Below, piece after piece: positions 16,484 through 25,795 of a stretch of 64,000 nucleotides of DNA. The translations under genes and the position numbers were made by a program. Below the pieces are notes generated by a model. The model made no database searches. It worked only from the letters and a program-made list of their open reading frames with translations, and was not told the DNA's origin. The stretch lies in assembly GCF_003991425.1 (NCBI RefSeq), contig NZ_CP034346.1, forward strand, positions 1,463,501-1,527,500, in the 5' to 3' direction. This stretch comes from Paenibacillus lutimineralis (GTDB lineage: Bacteria; Bacillota; Bacilli; Paenibacillales; Paenibacillaceae). Position 1 is the first letter of the stretch; each line of letters begins with the position of its first letter.

Positions 16484-17125
16484 GTGAGGGATACTTCAGC
16501 TCAAAATATATCCGCACAAAAGAAAGAGCTGCGTCACAGAATGACTGTGATTCGCTCAAATGTCTCTGCAGCTTCCCGCAGAGAACAGTCGATTGCTGCC
16601 AGTTTGCTGGCAGAGAACGAGGTGCTATCCCCCCTAAGAAAAAGCCGCGGTGGAAGACTGAATGTATTCTGCTACGTATCATTTCGAGACGAGCCTGAGA
16701 CGCTGCATTTGATTCAAACTTCCCTTGAGCGGGGTGACCGGGTACTGGTCCCCAAAGTGATTAGCGAAGAACGGAAGCTGACGCTTCATGAAATGAATGA
16801 TGTAAATGATCTGATCCCGGGAGTGTGGGGCATCCCAGAGCCGGGAGATCATATGCCGCAGTGGCCGACTGCGCGTTATGCAGAGATTGACATCATTATC
16901 GTTCCGGGTCTTGCCTATGACCGCTATGGCGGCAGAATTGGCTTCGGGGGCGGGTATTATGATCGCTTCATGGAACAAATATCATCGGTCAAGAGCACTG
17001 GCTTGGTCCCAATTAAGGCCTCACTGACACTTGAGGAGCAGATCATCCCGGGGCGAATTCCGATGGAAGAGCATGATTTTAGACTGGATATGCTGTTTAC
17101 AGCATCAGGTATGATATATATATGA
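16484..17125 (+). CDS. 5-formyltetrahydrofolate cyclo-ligase
   Basis: 213 residues; converts 5-formyl-THF to 5,10-methenyl-THF with ATP, recycling folate. Family motifs: N-terminal KKELRHRM, VFCYVSFRDEPET, VLVPKV, and the diagnostic IIVPGLAYDRYGGRIGFGGG followed by YYDRF. It starts at GTG 16484 with GAAGAGGC upstream; no ATG lies before the conserved N-terminus. moaC follows 9 bases after the stop, so they are one operon, although the pathways are distinct (both touch pterin chemistry). In B. subtilis this gene is elsewhere (yqgN). Confidence 0.93.
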   Translation: MRDTSAQNISAQKKELRHRMTVIRSNVSAASRREQSIAASLLAENEVLSPLRKSRGGRLNVFCYVSFRDEPETLHLIQTSLERGDRVLVPKVISEERKLTLHEMNDVNDLIPGVWGIPEPGDHMPQWPTARYAEIDIIIVPGLAYDRYGGRIGFGGGYYDRFMEQISSVKSTGLVPIKASLTLEEQIIPGRIPMEEHDFRLDMLFTASGMIYI

Positions 17126-17134
17126 AAGAGAGTA

Positions 17135-17635
17135 GTGAGCGCATTTATGGAAACGGAATCAGGACAAGCTCTGACGCACTTCAATGAACAGGGCCGGGCG
17201 CGGATGGTCGATATTTCGGCAAAGGAATCCACAGTCCGGGTGGCCGTTGCACAGACGACGGTGCATATGCAACCTACGACGCTAGCTGCAATCAAGGAAG
17301 GCAAGATCAGCAAGGGAGATGTGCTTGCCGTTGCTCAGGTGGCCGGTATTCAAGGGGCTAAGCGCACGTCTGATTGGATCCCGATGTGTCACCCGTTGAT
17401 GCTTACTGGAGTGAATATCGTCTTTACGGATAACAACCATGATGAGTTATATATAGAAGCTACAGTTAGAACGGAAGGAAGAACAGGGGTGGAAATGGAA
17501 GCACTTACGGCCGTATCAGCGGCAGCGCTAACGGTGTACGATATGTGCAAAGCATTACAGAAGGATATCGTTATCGGTCCTACGATGCTGCAGGCCAAGA
17601 GCGGTGGTGTCCACGGAGATTATTCGCGGATTTGA
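17135..17635 (+). CDS. moaC: Cyclic pyranopterin monophosphate synthase MoaC
   Basis: 166 residues; second step of molybdenum cofactor synthesis, converting the cyclic GTP intermediate to cPMP. Motifs: [18 protein letters not shown], the active-site segment [41 protein letters not shown] (catalytic Lys/Asp region) and [11 protein letters not shown] at the C-terminus. It starts at GTG 17135 after GAAAGAGAG; ATG 17147 is an alternative without a clear site. It is encoded in line with mogA downstream. Confidence 0.95.
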   Translation: MSAFMETESGQALTHFNEQGRARMVDISAKESTVRVAVAQTTVHMQPTTLAAIKEGKISKGDVLAVAQVAGIQGAKRTSDWIPMCHPLMLTGVNIVFTDNNHDELYIEATVRTEGRTGVEMEALTAVSAAALTVYDMCKALQKDIVIGPTMLQAKSGGVHGDYSRI

Positions 17636-17730
17636 TCGGATCTGATGAACAATTGCGTACAGTAGTGCGCAGAATAAAATGATGAATACAACTTAAATAG
17701 AAGTTCCATAAGGGTGAGGAGGATGGCTTC

Positions 17731-18216
17731 ATGGTTTGGAAAACAGCGATTCTTACGGCAAGCGACAAAGGAGCCAGGGGCGAACGTGAAGATACGAGCG
17801 CACAGGTGATTAGGGAACTGGTCGAGGAAGAATTGGGAGGGGAAATCATCGAATATCGCATCGTACCTGATGAACCTGATGAGATTATCGCTGCACTGAT
17901 TGAAATGACCGATTATTTTCAAGCCGATCTTGTCTTGACTACTGGCGGTACAGAGCTCGCCATTCGGGATGTGACTCCCGAGGCGACTAGGCGTGTCATT
18001 GAACGTGAGGTGCCAGGAATGGCCGAAGCGATGCGCTCCAGGGTGATGCAGAAAAATCCGGCCAGCATGCTGTTCCGTGGCATTGTCGGAATCCGCGGAC
18101 GGACTTTGATCGTCAATTTGCCGGGAACTCCAAAAGGGGTGCACGAGAACCTGGCAGCGATCATGGATCAGCTTCCGGAAGCGCTGCTTATGGTTACGGG
18201 TCAATTCCGACTTTAA
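17731..18216 (+). CDS. mogA: Molybdopterin adenylyltransferase (MogA/MoaB family)
   Basis: 161 residues of the MoCF-biosynthesis fold; adenylylates molybdopterin before metal insertion. Seen: AILTASDKGARGEREDTS, DLVLTTGGTELAIRDVTPEAT, the AMRSRVM segment and the C-terminal LIVNLPGTPKGVHENL, which is the substrate-binding PGSPKG-like loop. In the GGTG motif the second glycine position after Thr is Glu (GGTE), a departure from most relatives that I recall. It is 95 bases after moaC, preceded by GAGGAGG. No mobA, moaA or moaD/E lies in this window. Confidence 0.92.
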   Translation: MVWKTAILTASDKGARGEREDTSAQVIRELVEEELGGEIIEYRIVPDEPDEIIAALIEMTDYFQADLVLTTGGTELAIRDVTPEATRRVIEREVPGMAEAMRSRVMQKNPASMLFRGIVGIRGRTLIVNLPGTPKGVHENLAAIMDQLPEALLMVTGQFRL

Positions 18217-18392
18217 TTTTCCTGTAGCGAGTTGGTTAAATCCGCCTAGAGATGTTGGCATAATTTCATGTTTCTGCAAATAAATTTGCTGAACGGGCTG
18301 TAACTGTGATCTTTGTTATGGTATGATGTGGGCGTATCATGATGGCGCCCCATCATGAGTCTATTAATTTATGCTAACGGGGGAGAATGAGC

Positions 18393-18608
18393 ATGAGTGC
18401 AGGTGCTTTTCTGTTAATCGTTATAGCGGCTCTCGTGTTGTTTGGTCCGAAGAAGCTGCCGGAGCTCGGCCGCGCCGTCGGGCGCACCATTAATGAGTTC
18501 AAGAATGCCACTCGCGATATTGTAGAGGATCGTCCCGAAGCTCAGAAAGCGGAAGCGGCTCCTGTAAATGAAGCTCCAAAGCAGGAGGATCGGCGTCTGC
18601 CAGAATAG
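18393..18608 (+). CDS. tatA: Twin-arginine translocase subunit TatA
   Basis: About 71 residues: short N-terminal transmembrane helix (AGAFLLIVIAALVLFGPKKL), the FGPKKLPELGRAVGR hinge, an amphipathic helix and an acidic low-complexity tail. It forms the pore-like assemblies of the Tat export system. GGGGGAG ends only 1 base before ATG 18387, so the second in-frame ATG at 18393, 7 bases away, is the likelier start. tatC follows, with an intervening terminator-like hairpin. Confidence 0.93.
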   Translation: MSAGAFLLIVIAALVLFGPKKLPELGRAVGRTINEFKNATRDIVEDRPEAQKAEAAPVNEAPKQEDRRLPE

Positions 18609-18621
18609 AAGATACATATTG

Positions 18622-18656
18622 AATCCCTTCCTTGTTGTTATTAGGGAGGGATTTTG
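18622..18656 (+). terminator. Terminator-like hairpin between tatA and tatC
   Basis: Stem AATCCCTTCC / GGGAGGGATT followed by TTTGTTTG. It probably causes partial termination so that TatA is made in excess over TatC. Confidence 0.7.
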
Positions 18657-18717
18657 TTTGAATTTTGCCGCCCTATTGGTGCGTTAAGCCGGACAAATCG
18701 GCCTAAGGAGGACAAGT

Positions 18718-19476
18718 ATGGCTGATGAACTGAAGTCAGAGACGATTGTGGAGCATTTATCGGAATTAAGACGGAGATTAATTTACGTGGCTCTCGTGTT
18801 CACGTTTGTTCTCGTCGCTGCTTTTTTTGTCGTTCATCCGATCTATCAATATTTGACGATTAATTCGATAACAGGCGTGGAGATCAAGCTGAATGCTTTC
18901 TCCTTCTGGGATGGCGTCGGCGTATATATGAAAATAGCGATGGTCGTTGCTTTAGGCATTACCCTGCCTTTTACGCTCTATCAAATATGGGCATTCGTTA
19001 GTCCCGGGCTGAGACCCAGAGAGCGAAAGGCGACGCTAAGGTATATTCCCTATGTATTTCTCTGCTTTTTAATCGGAATTGCGTTCGGTTATTTCGTGGT
19101 ATTCCCGCTAGCGATGAAGTTTACCGCCGGGCTGAACAAGGAGCTTGGTTTGATCGAGACCTATGGAATGGCCGACTATTTCAAGTTTTTGATGAATATC
19201 GTGTTTCCAATCTCGCTGTTATTTGAGCTGCCAATCGTGATCTTGTTCCTGACGCAGCTACGGCTCCTGACCCCGACCTTACTGCGTAAAATGCGCCGTG
19301 TAGCTTATTTTATACTGGTTGTAATCTCAGTGATGATCACCCCTGCGGACCTGTTCTCGGCCTTCTTGGTGCTGATCCCGCTTATTATCCTGTATGAGAT
19401 TAGCGTGCTGCTGTCCAGCCGGGTACACAAGAAGCAGTTGGCTGCAGACGCCAAGCGTGCGGAAGAGTATAGCTAA
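18718..19476 (+). CDS. tatC: Twin-arginine translocase subunit TatC
   Basis: 252 residues with six transmembrane segments. The N-terminal HLSELRRRLIYVALVF contains the signal-recognition region (HLxELRxR), and FVSPGLRPRERK is the conserved loop contacting the twin-arginine signal peptide. The KFLMNIVFPISLLFELPIV and VISVMITPADLF segments are also family signatures. TatC binds the RR signal and organises TatA. CTAAGGAGG lies just before ATG 18718. In B. subtilis this is the tatAY-tatCY position, before groES. Confidence 0.96.
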   Translation: MADELKSETIVEHLSELRRRLIYVALVFTFVLVAAFFVVHPIYQYLTINSITGVEIKLNAFSFWDGVGVYMKIAMVVALGITLPFTLYQIWAFVSPGLRPRERKATLRYIPYVFLCFLIGIAFGYFVVFPLAMKFTAGLNKELGLIETYGMADYFKFLMNIVFPISLLFELPIVILFLTQLRLLTPTLLRKMRRVAYFILVVISVMITPADLFSAFLVLIPLIILYEISVLLSSRVHKKQLAADAKRAEEYS

Positions 19477-19500
19477 GGAGTGTGACGTGTGGATTTGGAA

Positions 19501-19631
19501 GATGAACGTGGTGTAGCGTCAGGAACTATCGCATTGCACATAGCGGATGAACGGTGTGGCCCGGGAACTAATGCATTGTGTATAGTTGGTGCACGGCGAG
19601 ACGCCGGGAGGTAATGCATCATGCACAGCTG
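19501..19631. repeat. Degenerate tandem repeat, 43-45 bp unit, three copies
   Basis: Three adjacent units at about 19501-19545, 19546-19588 and 19589-19631. Common pattern: GATGAACG..GTG..GC, then GGGAACTAATGCATTG, then ..ATAG. Unit 3 is the most diverged, and a fourth, poorer unit may follow. It lies in the non-coding gap between tatC (stop 19476) and groES. No reading frame on either strand looks like a protein. Confidence 0.6.
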
Positions 19632-19701
19632 GTGTAAGTTGAGGTGTCGCATGATGCTCATATTTGCGAAGTACCGACGTTGATTGGCCGCATCGCATAC
19701 G

Positions 19702-19887
19702 ATTCCCTGCAAAAATGCATCTTTTTGCGGGGAATGTAAGCTAAGAGAAGAGAATTGCTGCAGAAATGCAGTTTTTTTCTTGAAATTGGCTTATTTCTAA
19801 AGGATTTTGATGAAAAGCCTGCATTTTTGCAGGCTTTTATAGAAAAGCCCGGTTAAATTGTTGAAAAGCTGCACTTTTGCAGTTTTT
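19702..19887. repeat. Cluster of four TGCA-centred hairpins
   Basis: Four hairpins in 186 bases: ATTCCCTGCAAAAA / CTTTTTGCGGGGAAT at 19702-19735; CTGCAGAAATGCAG plus seven T at 19758-19778; AAAAGCCTGCA / TGCAGGCTTTT at 19813-19838; and AAAAGCTGCA / TGCAGTTTTTT at 19864-19887. All share a CTGCA...TGCAG core next to A- and T-runs, and each could act as a terminator in either direction. Similar small palindromes occur near 3008. The remaining gap to 20046 shows nothing. Confidence 0.6.
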
Positions 19888-20046
19888 TAGGTTTTTCATA
19901 TCCCTATTGGTAGGATGCATATGGATAAGGGACAAGAAGAGGGGCTGCCTGACGGCGGCTTCTTTCTTTTTATCACTCCACCCATAAGCGCTATGCGGGT
20001 TCCTACCTCAATTCTAAGTTTTGCGCAAAAAAGATAATGGGAAAAC

Positions 20047-20075
20047 TTGAAATTTACTTGCGATTTTATTATCAT
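20047..20075 (+). promoter_or_regulatory. groESL promoter, sigma-A type
   Basis: TTGAAA (20047-20052), a 17-base spacer and TATCAT (20070-20075). The predicted start of transcription is a few bases before the CIRCE operator at 20087. Confidence 0.7.
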
Positions 20076-20086
20076 TATAGATGTTG

Positions 20087-20113
20087 TTAGCACTGTGATG
20101 GATCGAGTGCTAA
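20087..20113. promoter_or_regulatory. CIRCE operator for HrcA
   Basis: TTAGCACTG - nine bases - GAGTGCTAA. This matches the consensus TTAGCACTC-N9-GAGTGCTAA in all but one arm position (G for C at 20095). It lies between the groES promoter and its ribosome binding site, the usual place for HrcA repression of groESL. Confidence 0.95.
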
Positions 20114-20168
20114 TTATTGAAGCGGAAGCTTACCATTGAACCAATATTACTAAAGGAGGCTCTTTTTC

Positions 20169-20450
20169 ATGATCAAACCATTAGGTGAACGCGTACTGGT
20201 AGAACCAATCAAACAAGAGGAGACTACAGCATTAGGCATTGTACTTCCAGATGCGTCCAAGGAGAAGCCACAGGAAGGCAAAATCATTGCAGTTGGAAGC
20301 GGTGTATTAAATGATGGTGTTCGTGTTCCTTTGGAAGTGAAGGAAGGCGATCGTGTATTGTTCTCTAAATATGCTGGTACTGAAGTGAAGTATGATGGCA
20401 AGGAATACTTGATTATGAAGGAAAGCGACATCCACGCGATTATTGAATAA
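20169..20450 (+). CDS. groES: Co-chaperonin GroES
   Basis: 93 residues, the normal length. N-terminal [17 protein letters not shown], the mobile loop region [19 protein letters not shown] that binds GroEL, and the C-terminal [20 protein letters not shown]. It caps the GroEL chamber in the cytoplasm. AAAGGAGG precedes ATG 20169. It is controlled by the CIRCE element 50 bases upstream and followed by groEL in the same operon. Confidence 0.98.
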   Translation: MIKPLGERVLVEPIKQEETTALGIVLPDASKEKPQEGKIIAVGSGVLNDGVRVPLEVKEGDRVLFSKYAGTEVKYDGKEYLIMKESDIHAIIE

Positions 20451-20509
20451 TACGCAACTTGGCTTGAATATAACGACTGAACAGCAGGATTCAAAATATA
20501 GGGAGGTAA

Positions 20510-22144
<1,635 letters not shown>

Positions 22145-22170
22145 TAAGGGGATAGCCCCCTTATACAAAC

Positions 22171-22253
22171 AAGCGTTTCCGAGTAAGAAACGCTTTATGT
22201 TATTGATAAAAGAGGCCTTCGCAAGTTAATCAACTTGAGGAGGCTTCTTTTGT
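22171..22253 (+). terminator. Tandem terminators after groEL
   Basis: First hairpin AAGCGTTTC / GAAACGCTTT at 22171-22196. Second hairpin at 22210-22253, AGAGGCCT...AAGTTAATCAACTT...AGGCTTCTTTT, which ends with a T-run. Confidence 0.8.
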
Positions 22254-22354
22254 CTATGTGTGGTTACAAATATCAAACTGACGGAGATAACAATACATAA
22301 AAGCAATGAAAATACGATTTATAGTTTTTGAAGTTGTAAACTTTAGGGGATAGT

Positions 22355-23032
22355 GTGTTATACGTATATATAGGTGGTAAATGGAGAGGAGGCGTTATTA
22401 TCGAAAAGTTAGGTTTTTTATTATTAAGTATAGTTTTAGGAGGGATAAGTGGTTTCTTTGGGTTCATATTAGTATTGTCAACAGGAGGGGGGCTTATTGC
22501 TTCGTTGAATAGTACGCCCTCAATAATTTCTCTTCTATTATTTTTAATAATGATAGGGGGATATCTGTCTATTTTTATTTTGTTGAGAAAAAGATATAGC
22601 GATATGTTTAGTGTCATTAATATTATTGTCTTCCTAATTTTTTTGCTTTCTGCACCAGCTATACAGATTATACAGGCAAAAATGGAACATAATCTAGCTA
22701 TTCCTTCTCAAGAATCGCAGAAGCGTGTATTTAGTGAAGTTAATCAAATAATAGAAGAGAATGACATTCCGTATAAGATTGATATTAATACTAGTGAGAA
22801 TGATACGAAAGAGTATGGCCAAAGAGTATATGTTGTCTTAGTAAGGAAAGATAACGGTGATATTCGGAAGGAGGAAATTATTAAATTTTTGGGCAAATCA
22901 CCTGATATTGGTGCATTAAGTTCATCCTTTTATAATAGTAATAATGACTATGTTATTGGTTTGAATTTGGATAAAGACAATAAGATTACCCAGTGTACTC
23001 CATTTGATATTTGTAAAGAATTTGACTTTTAA
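22355..23032 (+). CDS. Unrecognised membrane protein with extracytoplasmic or cytoplasmic C-terminal domain
   Basis: Up to 225 residues in a visibly AT-rich stretch, unlike groEL before it. Three hydrophobic segments (about 17-48, 54-78 and 83-107) are followed by a soluble, charged domain of about 115 residues (EVNQIIEENDIPYKIDINTSEN...). I do not recognise the family. The start is uncertain: GTG 22355 has AGGGGA close by, while a much better GAGAGGAGG at about 22382-22391 points to an in-frame ATT (or ATC) codon near 22396-22400, with no ATG/GTG/TTG nearby. Base composition and lack of synteny suggest acquisition by transfer. Confidence 0.6.
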   Translation: MLYVYIGGKWRGGVIIEKLGFLLLSIVLGGISGFFGFILVLSTGGGLIASLNSTPSIISLLLFLIMIGGYLSIFILLRKRYSDMFSVINIIVFLIFLLSAPAIQIIQAKMEHNLAIPSQESQKRVFSEVNQIIEENDIPYKIDINTSENDTKEYGQRVYVVLVRKDNGDIRKEEIIKFLGKSPDIGALSSSFYNSNNDYVIGLNLDKDNKITQCTPFDICKEFDF

Positions 23033-23428
23033 ATAATGCGAGGTGGAATAAAATAGATAAAAAAGATTAAGTTAATATTGCTTTGCCTTATAATTATGTG
23101 TTGTAGCACATAGTATGAGGGGACTAGTAGCGACTAAATACATAAATCAAGGTTTGGAAAAACATAGATAAATTGATAACATTAGGGCTCCATATTTAGG
23201 CGCCCCAAAAGCACAATGCAATATGCTCGCTATAAAAAGAAGCCTCTCACCAGTTCATCAGGACTGATGAGGGGCTTCTTTGTTATCTACATACCTTTAC
23301 AAGTTTGATCTTTTCCTGACAATATGCTGATATTCCTAGTCCACATTCATAACACGGTATATTTGATGGAAATCATGTAAAATCTATGGTTATCGGAGCT
23401 AATTGAAATGATGATAGGAGGATACTCC
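23033..23428. other. AT-rich intergenic region with terminator
   Basis: About 395 bases. A terminator at 23237-23283 (AAGAAGCCTCTCA / TGAGGGGCTTCTTTG) probably ends the membrane protein gene. No reading frame is convincing. The promoter of the following gene should lie at 23340-23400 but I cannot fix its boxes. Confidence 0.5.
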
Positions 23429-23857
23429 ATGACTGATGAGAATGTTGTGAAGTCGCTGAATACTTTTCTAAAAGGGCGGTACATGGGAATCCATGCGTAT
23501 GAGCATTTTATCGAGAAATTGCAGGAGCCTGATATAAAGACACAGTTCCAGCAAATTCAACAGGATCACAAACGGCATGCGATGAGGGTGGCAGAAAGAA
23601 TCCAGAATCTTGGTGAGGTTCCAGCCGACGATGAAGGGTTTGTCGGTTCTGTACAAGGGTTTATGAGCAAGCTGAAAATGCCCGAGGATACGAAAAGTAT
23701 TCTACAAAGTGCTTTAAAAGGCGAAGAACACTACGCTGTTGAAATGTCTGAGGAGATCGTCAGAGGTCACCTCGATTCAGAAAGCTACGAGCTGATCCAT
23801 GCTATTTTGGAGCAGGACCGAAAGCATGTTGAGCTGTTGAAGGGTTTAATCGATTAG
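23429..23857 (+). CDS. Ferritin-like helical protein, DUF2383-like
   Basis: 142 residues, all-helical, with repeated acidic/His pairs: GRYMGIHAYEHFIEKL, IQQDHKRHAMRVAERI, KGEEHYAVEMSEEI and LEQDRKHVELLKGLID. The E...H...D/E-x-x-H pattern in four helices suggests the ferritin-like four-helix bundle of DUF2383/PA2169-type proteins, possibly metal-binding. Function is unknown for the family, with links to stress or sporulation in Firmicutes inferred only. Start at ATG 23429, 6 bases after AGGAGGA; an in-frame ATG 23408 precedes that site. Confidence 0.75.
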   Translation: MTDENVVKSLNTFLKGRYMGIHAYEHFIEKLQEPDIKTQFQQIQQDHKRHAMRVAERIQNLGEVPADDEGFVGSVQGFMSKLKMPEDTKSILQSALKGEEHYAVEMSEEIVRGHLDSESYELIHAILEQDRKHVELLKGLID

Positions 23858-23894
23858 TTGAAGCTAGGGAACAAGATATGACTTAAAAATAAAT

Positions 23895-23945
23895 AAGCTA
23901 TCACATGAATAGATTTTCTAATCATGCGATAGCTTTTGTTTTTTT
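23895..23945. terminator. Bidirectional terminator
   Basis: AAGCTATCACATGA / TCATGCGATAGCTTTT, with T-runs on the plus side and A-rich sequence before it. It serves the ferritin-like gene and the convergent carboxypeptidase gene. Confidence 0.75.
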
Positions 23946-23971
23946 AATCAGTAACTATTTGGACCTCAGCA

Positions 23972-25468
23972 TCAGTCTGCTCCCACTGCTCCTTCAGGCG
24001 CTACTTCAGGGGCGGCTCCCTCAGGAGCCGGATTTAGCTCTATGTGGCGACCGTCAATCCACCAGTTGCCATTGTTAGTATTGATAAGGAGCCAGTCAGA
24101 CCAACGCCCAATTACCTGAACGGTTTGTGGACTCAGAGTGGATACCTTAGGGGAAAAAGCATCCGGATATTTATAGGTATAAGCGTTATCCTTAAGATCG
24201 GCGGTGGCATTCATATCCTCAACAACGGCTAGCTTACCTGGTGACGGTTGAACCCAACCAGTCCCCTGGTTGCTAACCACCTGATACCAGTCGCCCTTTT
24301 GAGCTGTCACTTCAACCTGTTGTGGCTTCAGATTGGATATGCTGTCTGCAGCTCCAATCTTGCTATACAATTTGGTTTCTGCCAATAGACTCATAGATTG
24401 CTGGAGATACTGAACCTTTTGTTTCTCCAGCCAAAGAGTATAAGATTTTTGCGCTGTAAATAACGGAACCTCTTTATTTTCGGACCAGATTCCATTAAAA
24501 GCACTTAATGGCACGCTTCGTTCTCCGGCGTATTCTGCCACCTCGATGGTAAAGCCAGGGCGGCCAAATTCTTGGATGAACCAGTCTTTATAGCCTCCAC
24601 CAGAAGGATTTTTCTCAGGCTGAACAAGAGAATATCCTGTAAGCTTGCTTAGCTCCGTAGCTATAGCTTTATCTCTAGATAGATTTTTACTAAGCGTGTT
24701 AAAGTGCCAGAATAGGATCTGTCCCGAACTATGATAAGAAATCGTAAGTTCAGGGTCGATCTTGTATGTAAAGTCCATCATACTTTGTACTTCTAGAGCT
24801 TGCGCTGCCTGAGTACCTTTATAATTTTGATGCCAAGGATACGCTTTAGTATTTTTAATATTGTTCCATTGGGCTGGGTATTGGCGATTCAGATCGATTC
24901 CCTGCATATTGGCTTTCCAGCGATTAAAGTTCGTGCTATTACCATTGTATTGTTTTAAGGTTTTCGCTAGATTTGCTGGTAGACCTGTAGTTCCTTGCTG
25001 TGATAGGGTTACACCATCCGGATTAACCATAGGAACAAACCAAATGCTTACGTGATCTAGTAATTCGCGTACGTTATATTTCGAGATCTTTGCATTGTCA
25101 TAATAGGCAGCAGCATATGTATCGATCATTTTCATTAAAAGAGACGTAGTTATCCATTCTCTAGCGTGATGTGATCCATTAAGAAATAGTACGGATTCAC
25201 CCCGGCCTAATTTGATAGCCCATAACTCCCGACCATATTTCGTCTGTCCTATTGATTCATAAGATATTAGATCAGGATAGGCATCTGTGAGTCTCTTAAT
25301 GTCATTCTGCAAGATTGAATAAGAATAGATTTGGTTAGGATTTACGATAGATGTAGATGCCTTAGCGGATTGTGGTACTTCAAAAAAAGAGGCTACTAGA
25401 AACAAACATAGGAAGAAGAATAGAACTCTTTTAAATGGAGTAGTCTTTGGAACTGGTGACTTAATCAA
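23972..25468 (-). CDS. Secreted M14 family zinc carboxypeptidase with C-terminal SH3-like repeats
   Basis: 498 residues. Signal peptide at about 12-38 (VLFFFLCLFLVASFFEVPQSAKA). The M14 domain spans about 45-350. Zinc ligands are H101 and E104 in SHHAREW and the His in ISYHSSGQ; the catalytic Glu is in the TIEVAEY segment, and NPDGVTLS and LNRQYPAQW are substrate-binding loops. Two SH3b-like segments follow (WYQVVSNQGTGWVQPS and WLLINTNNGNWWIDGR), which usually bind cell wall. The C-terminus is a short APEGA/PEVA-type tail. It starts at TTG 25468 with GGGAG about 12 bases upstream. It probably trims cell-wall or environmental peptides outside the cell. Confidence 0.88.
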   Translation of the reverse strand: MIKSPVPKTTPFKRVLFFFLCLFLVASFFEVPQSAKASTSIVNPNQIYSYSILQNDIKRLTDAYPDLISYESIGQTKYGRELWAIKLGRGESVLFLNGSHHAREWITTSLLMKMIDTYAAAYYDNAKISKYNVRELLDHVSIWFVPMVNPDGVTLSQQGTTGLPANLAKTLKQYNGNSTNFNRWKANMQGIDLNRQYPAQWNNIKNTKAYPWHQNYKGTQAAQALEVQSMMDFTYKIDPELTISYHSSGQILFWHFNTLSKNLSRDKAIATELSKLTGYSLVQPEKNPSGGGYKDWFIQEFGRPGFTIEVAEYAGERSVPLSAFNGIWSENKEVPLFTAQKSYTLWLEKQKVQYLQQSMSLLAETKLYSKIGAADSISNLKPQQVEVTAQKGDWYQVVSNQGTGWVQPSPGKLAVVEDMNATADLKDNAYTYKYPDAFSPKVSTLSPQTVQVIGRWSDWLLINTNNGNWWIDGRHIELNPAPEGAAPEVAPEGAVGAD

Positions 25469-25775
25469 TATTACACGTCTCCCATTCAGCTGTTATTATG
25501 TATAAAGTCTAGTGATAGTTGCGAGTATAAGATAATATACCCATTAAGTCAATCCATTTACTGGAATTGAAGCGGGTCTAATTTCCTAAGATTGAACGTT
25601 TAGGGGATAATAAAGGGAGAACCTGGTCACCATTATAATGGTTTCTGTGTTGTTGATTAGAAGTCATCTAGCTGGTAGTAAGAATCAATTTACATATTAC
25701 TTTTAATTTGATATATTGGTCGGTAATTCATTTCGTGAAGTAACCTTAGATAACAGAGAAGAAGTGGTGAGTAAC
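25469..25775. other. Divergent promoter region between M14 peptidase and PucR regulator
   Basis: About 300 AT-rich bases. It must contain promoters for both divergent genes, but no consensus pair stands out and no long palindrome was found. Confidence 0.4.
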
Positions 25776-25795
25776 ATGGGATAACTGTAAAAGAT

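Noticed and set aside
19473..19712. Minus-strand 79-codon frame across the tandem repeat
   Set aside because: Its repetitive composition only reflects the DNA repeat; no start signal.
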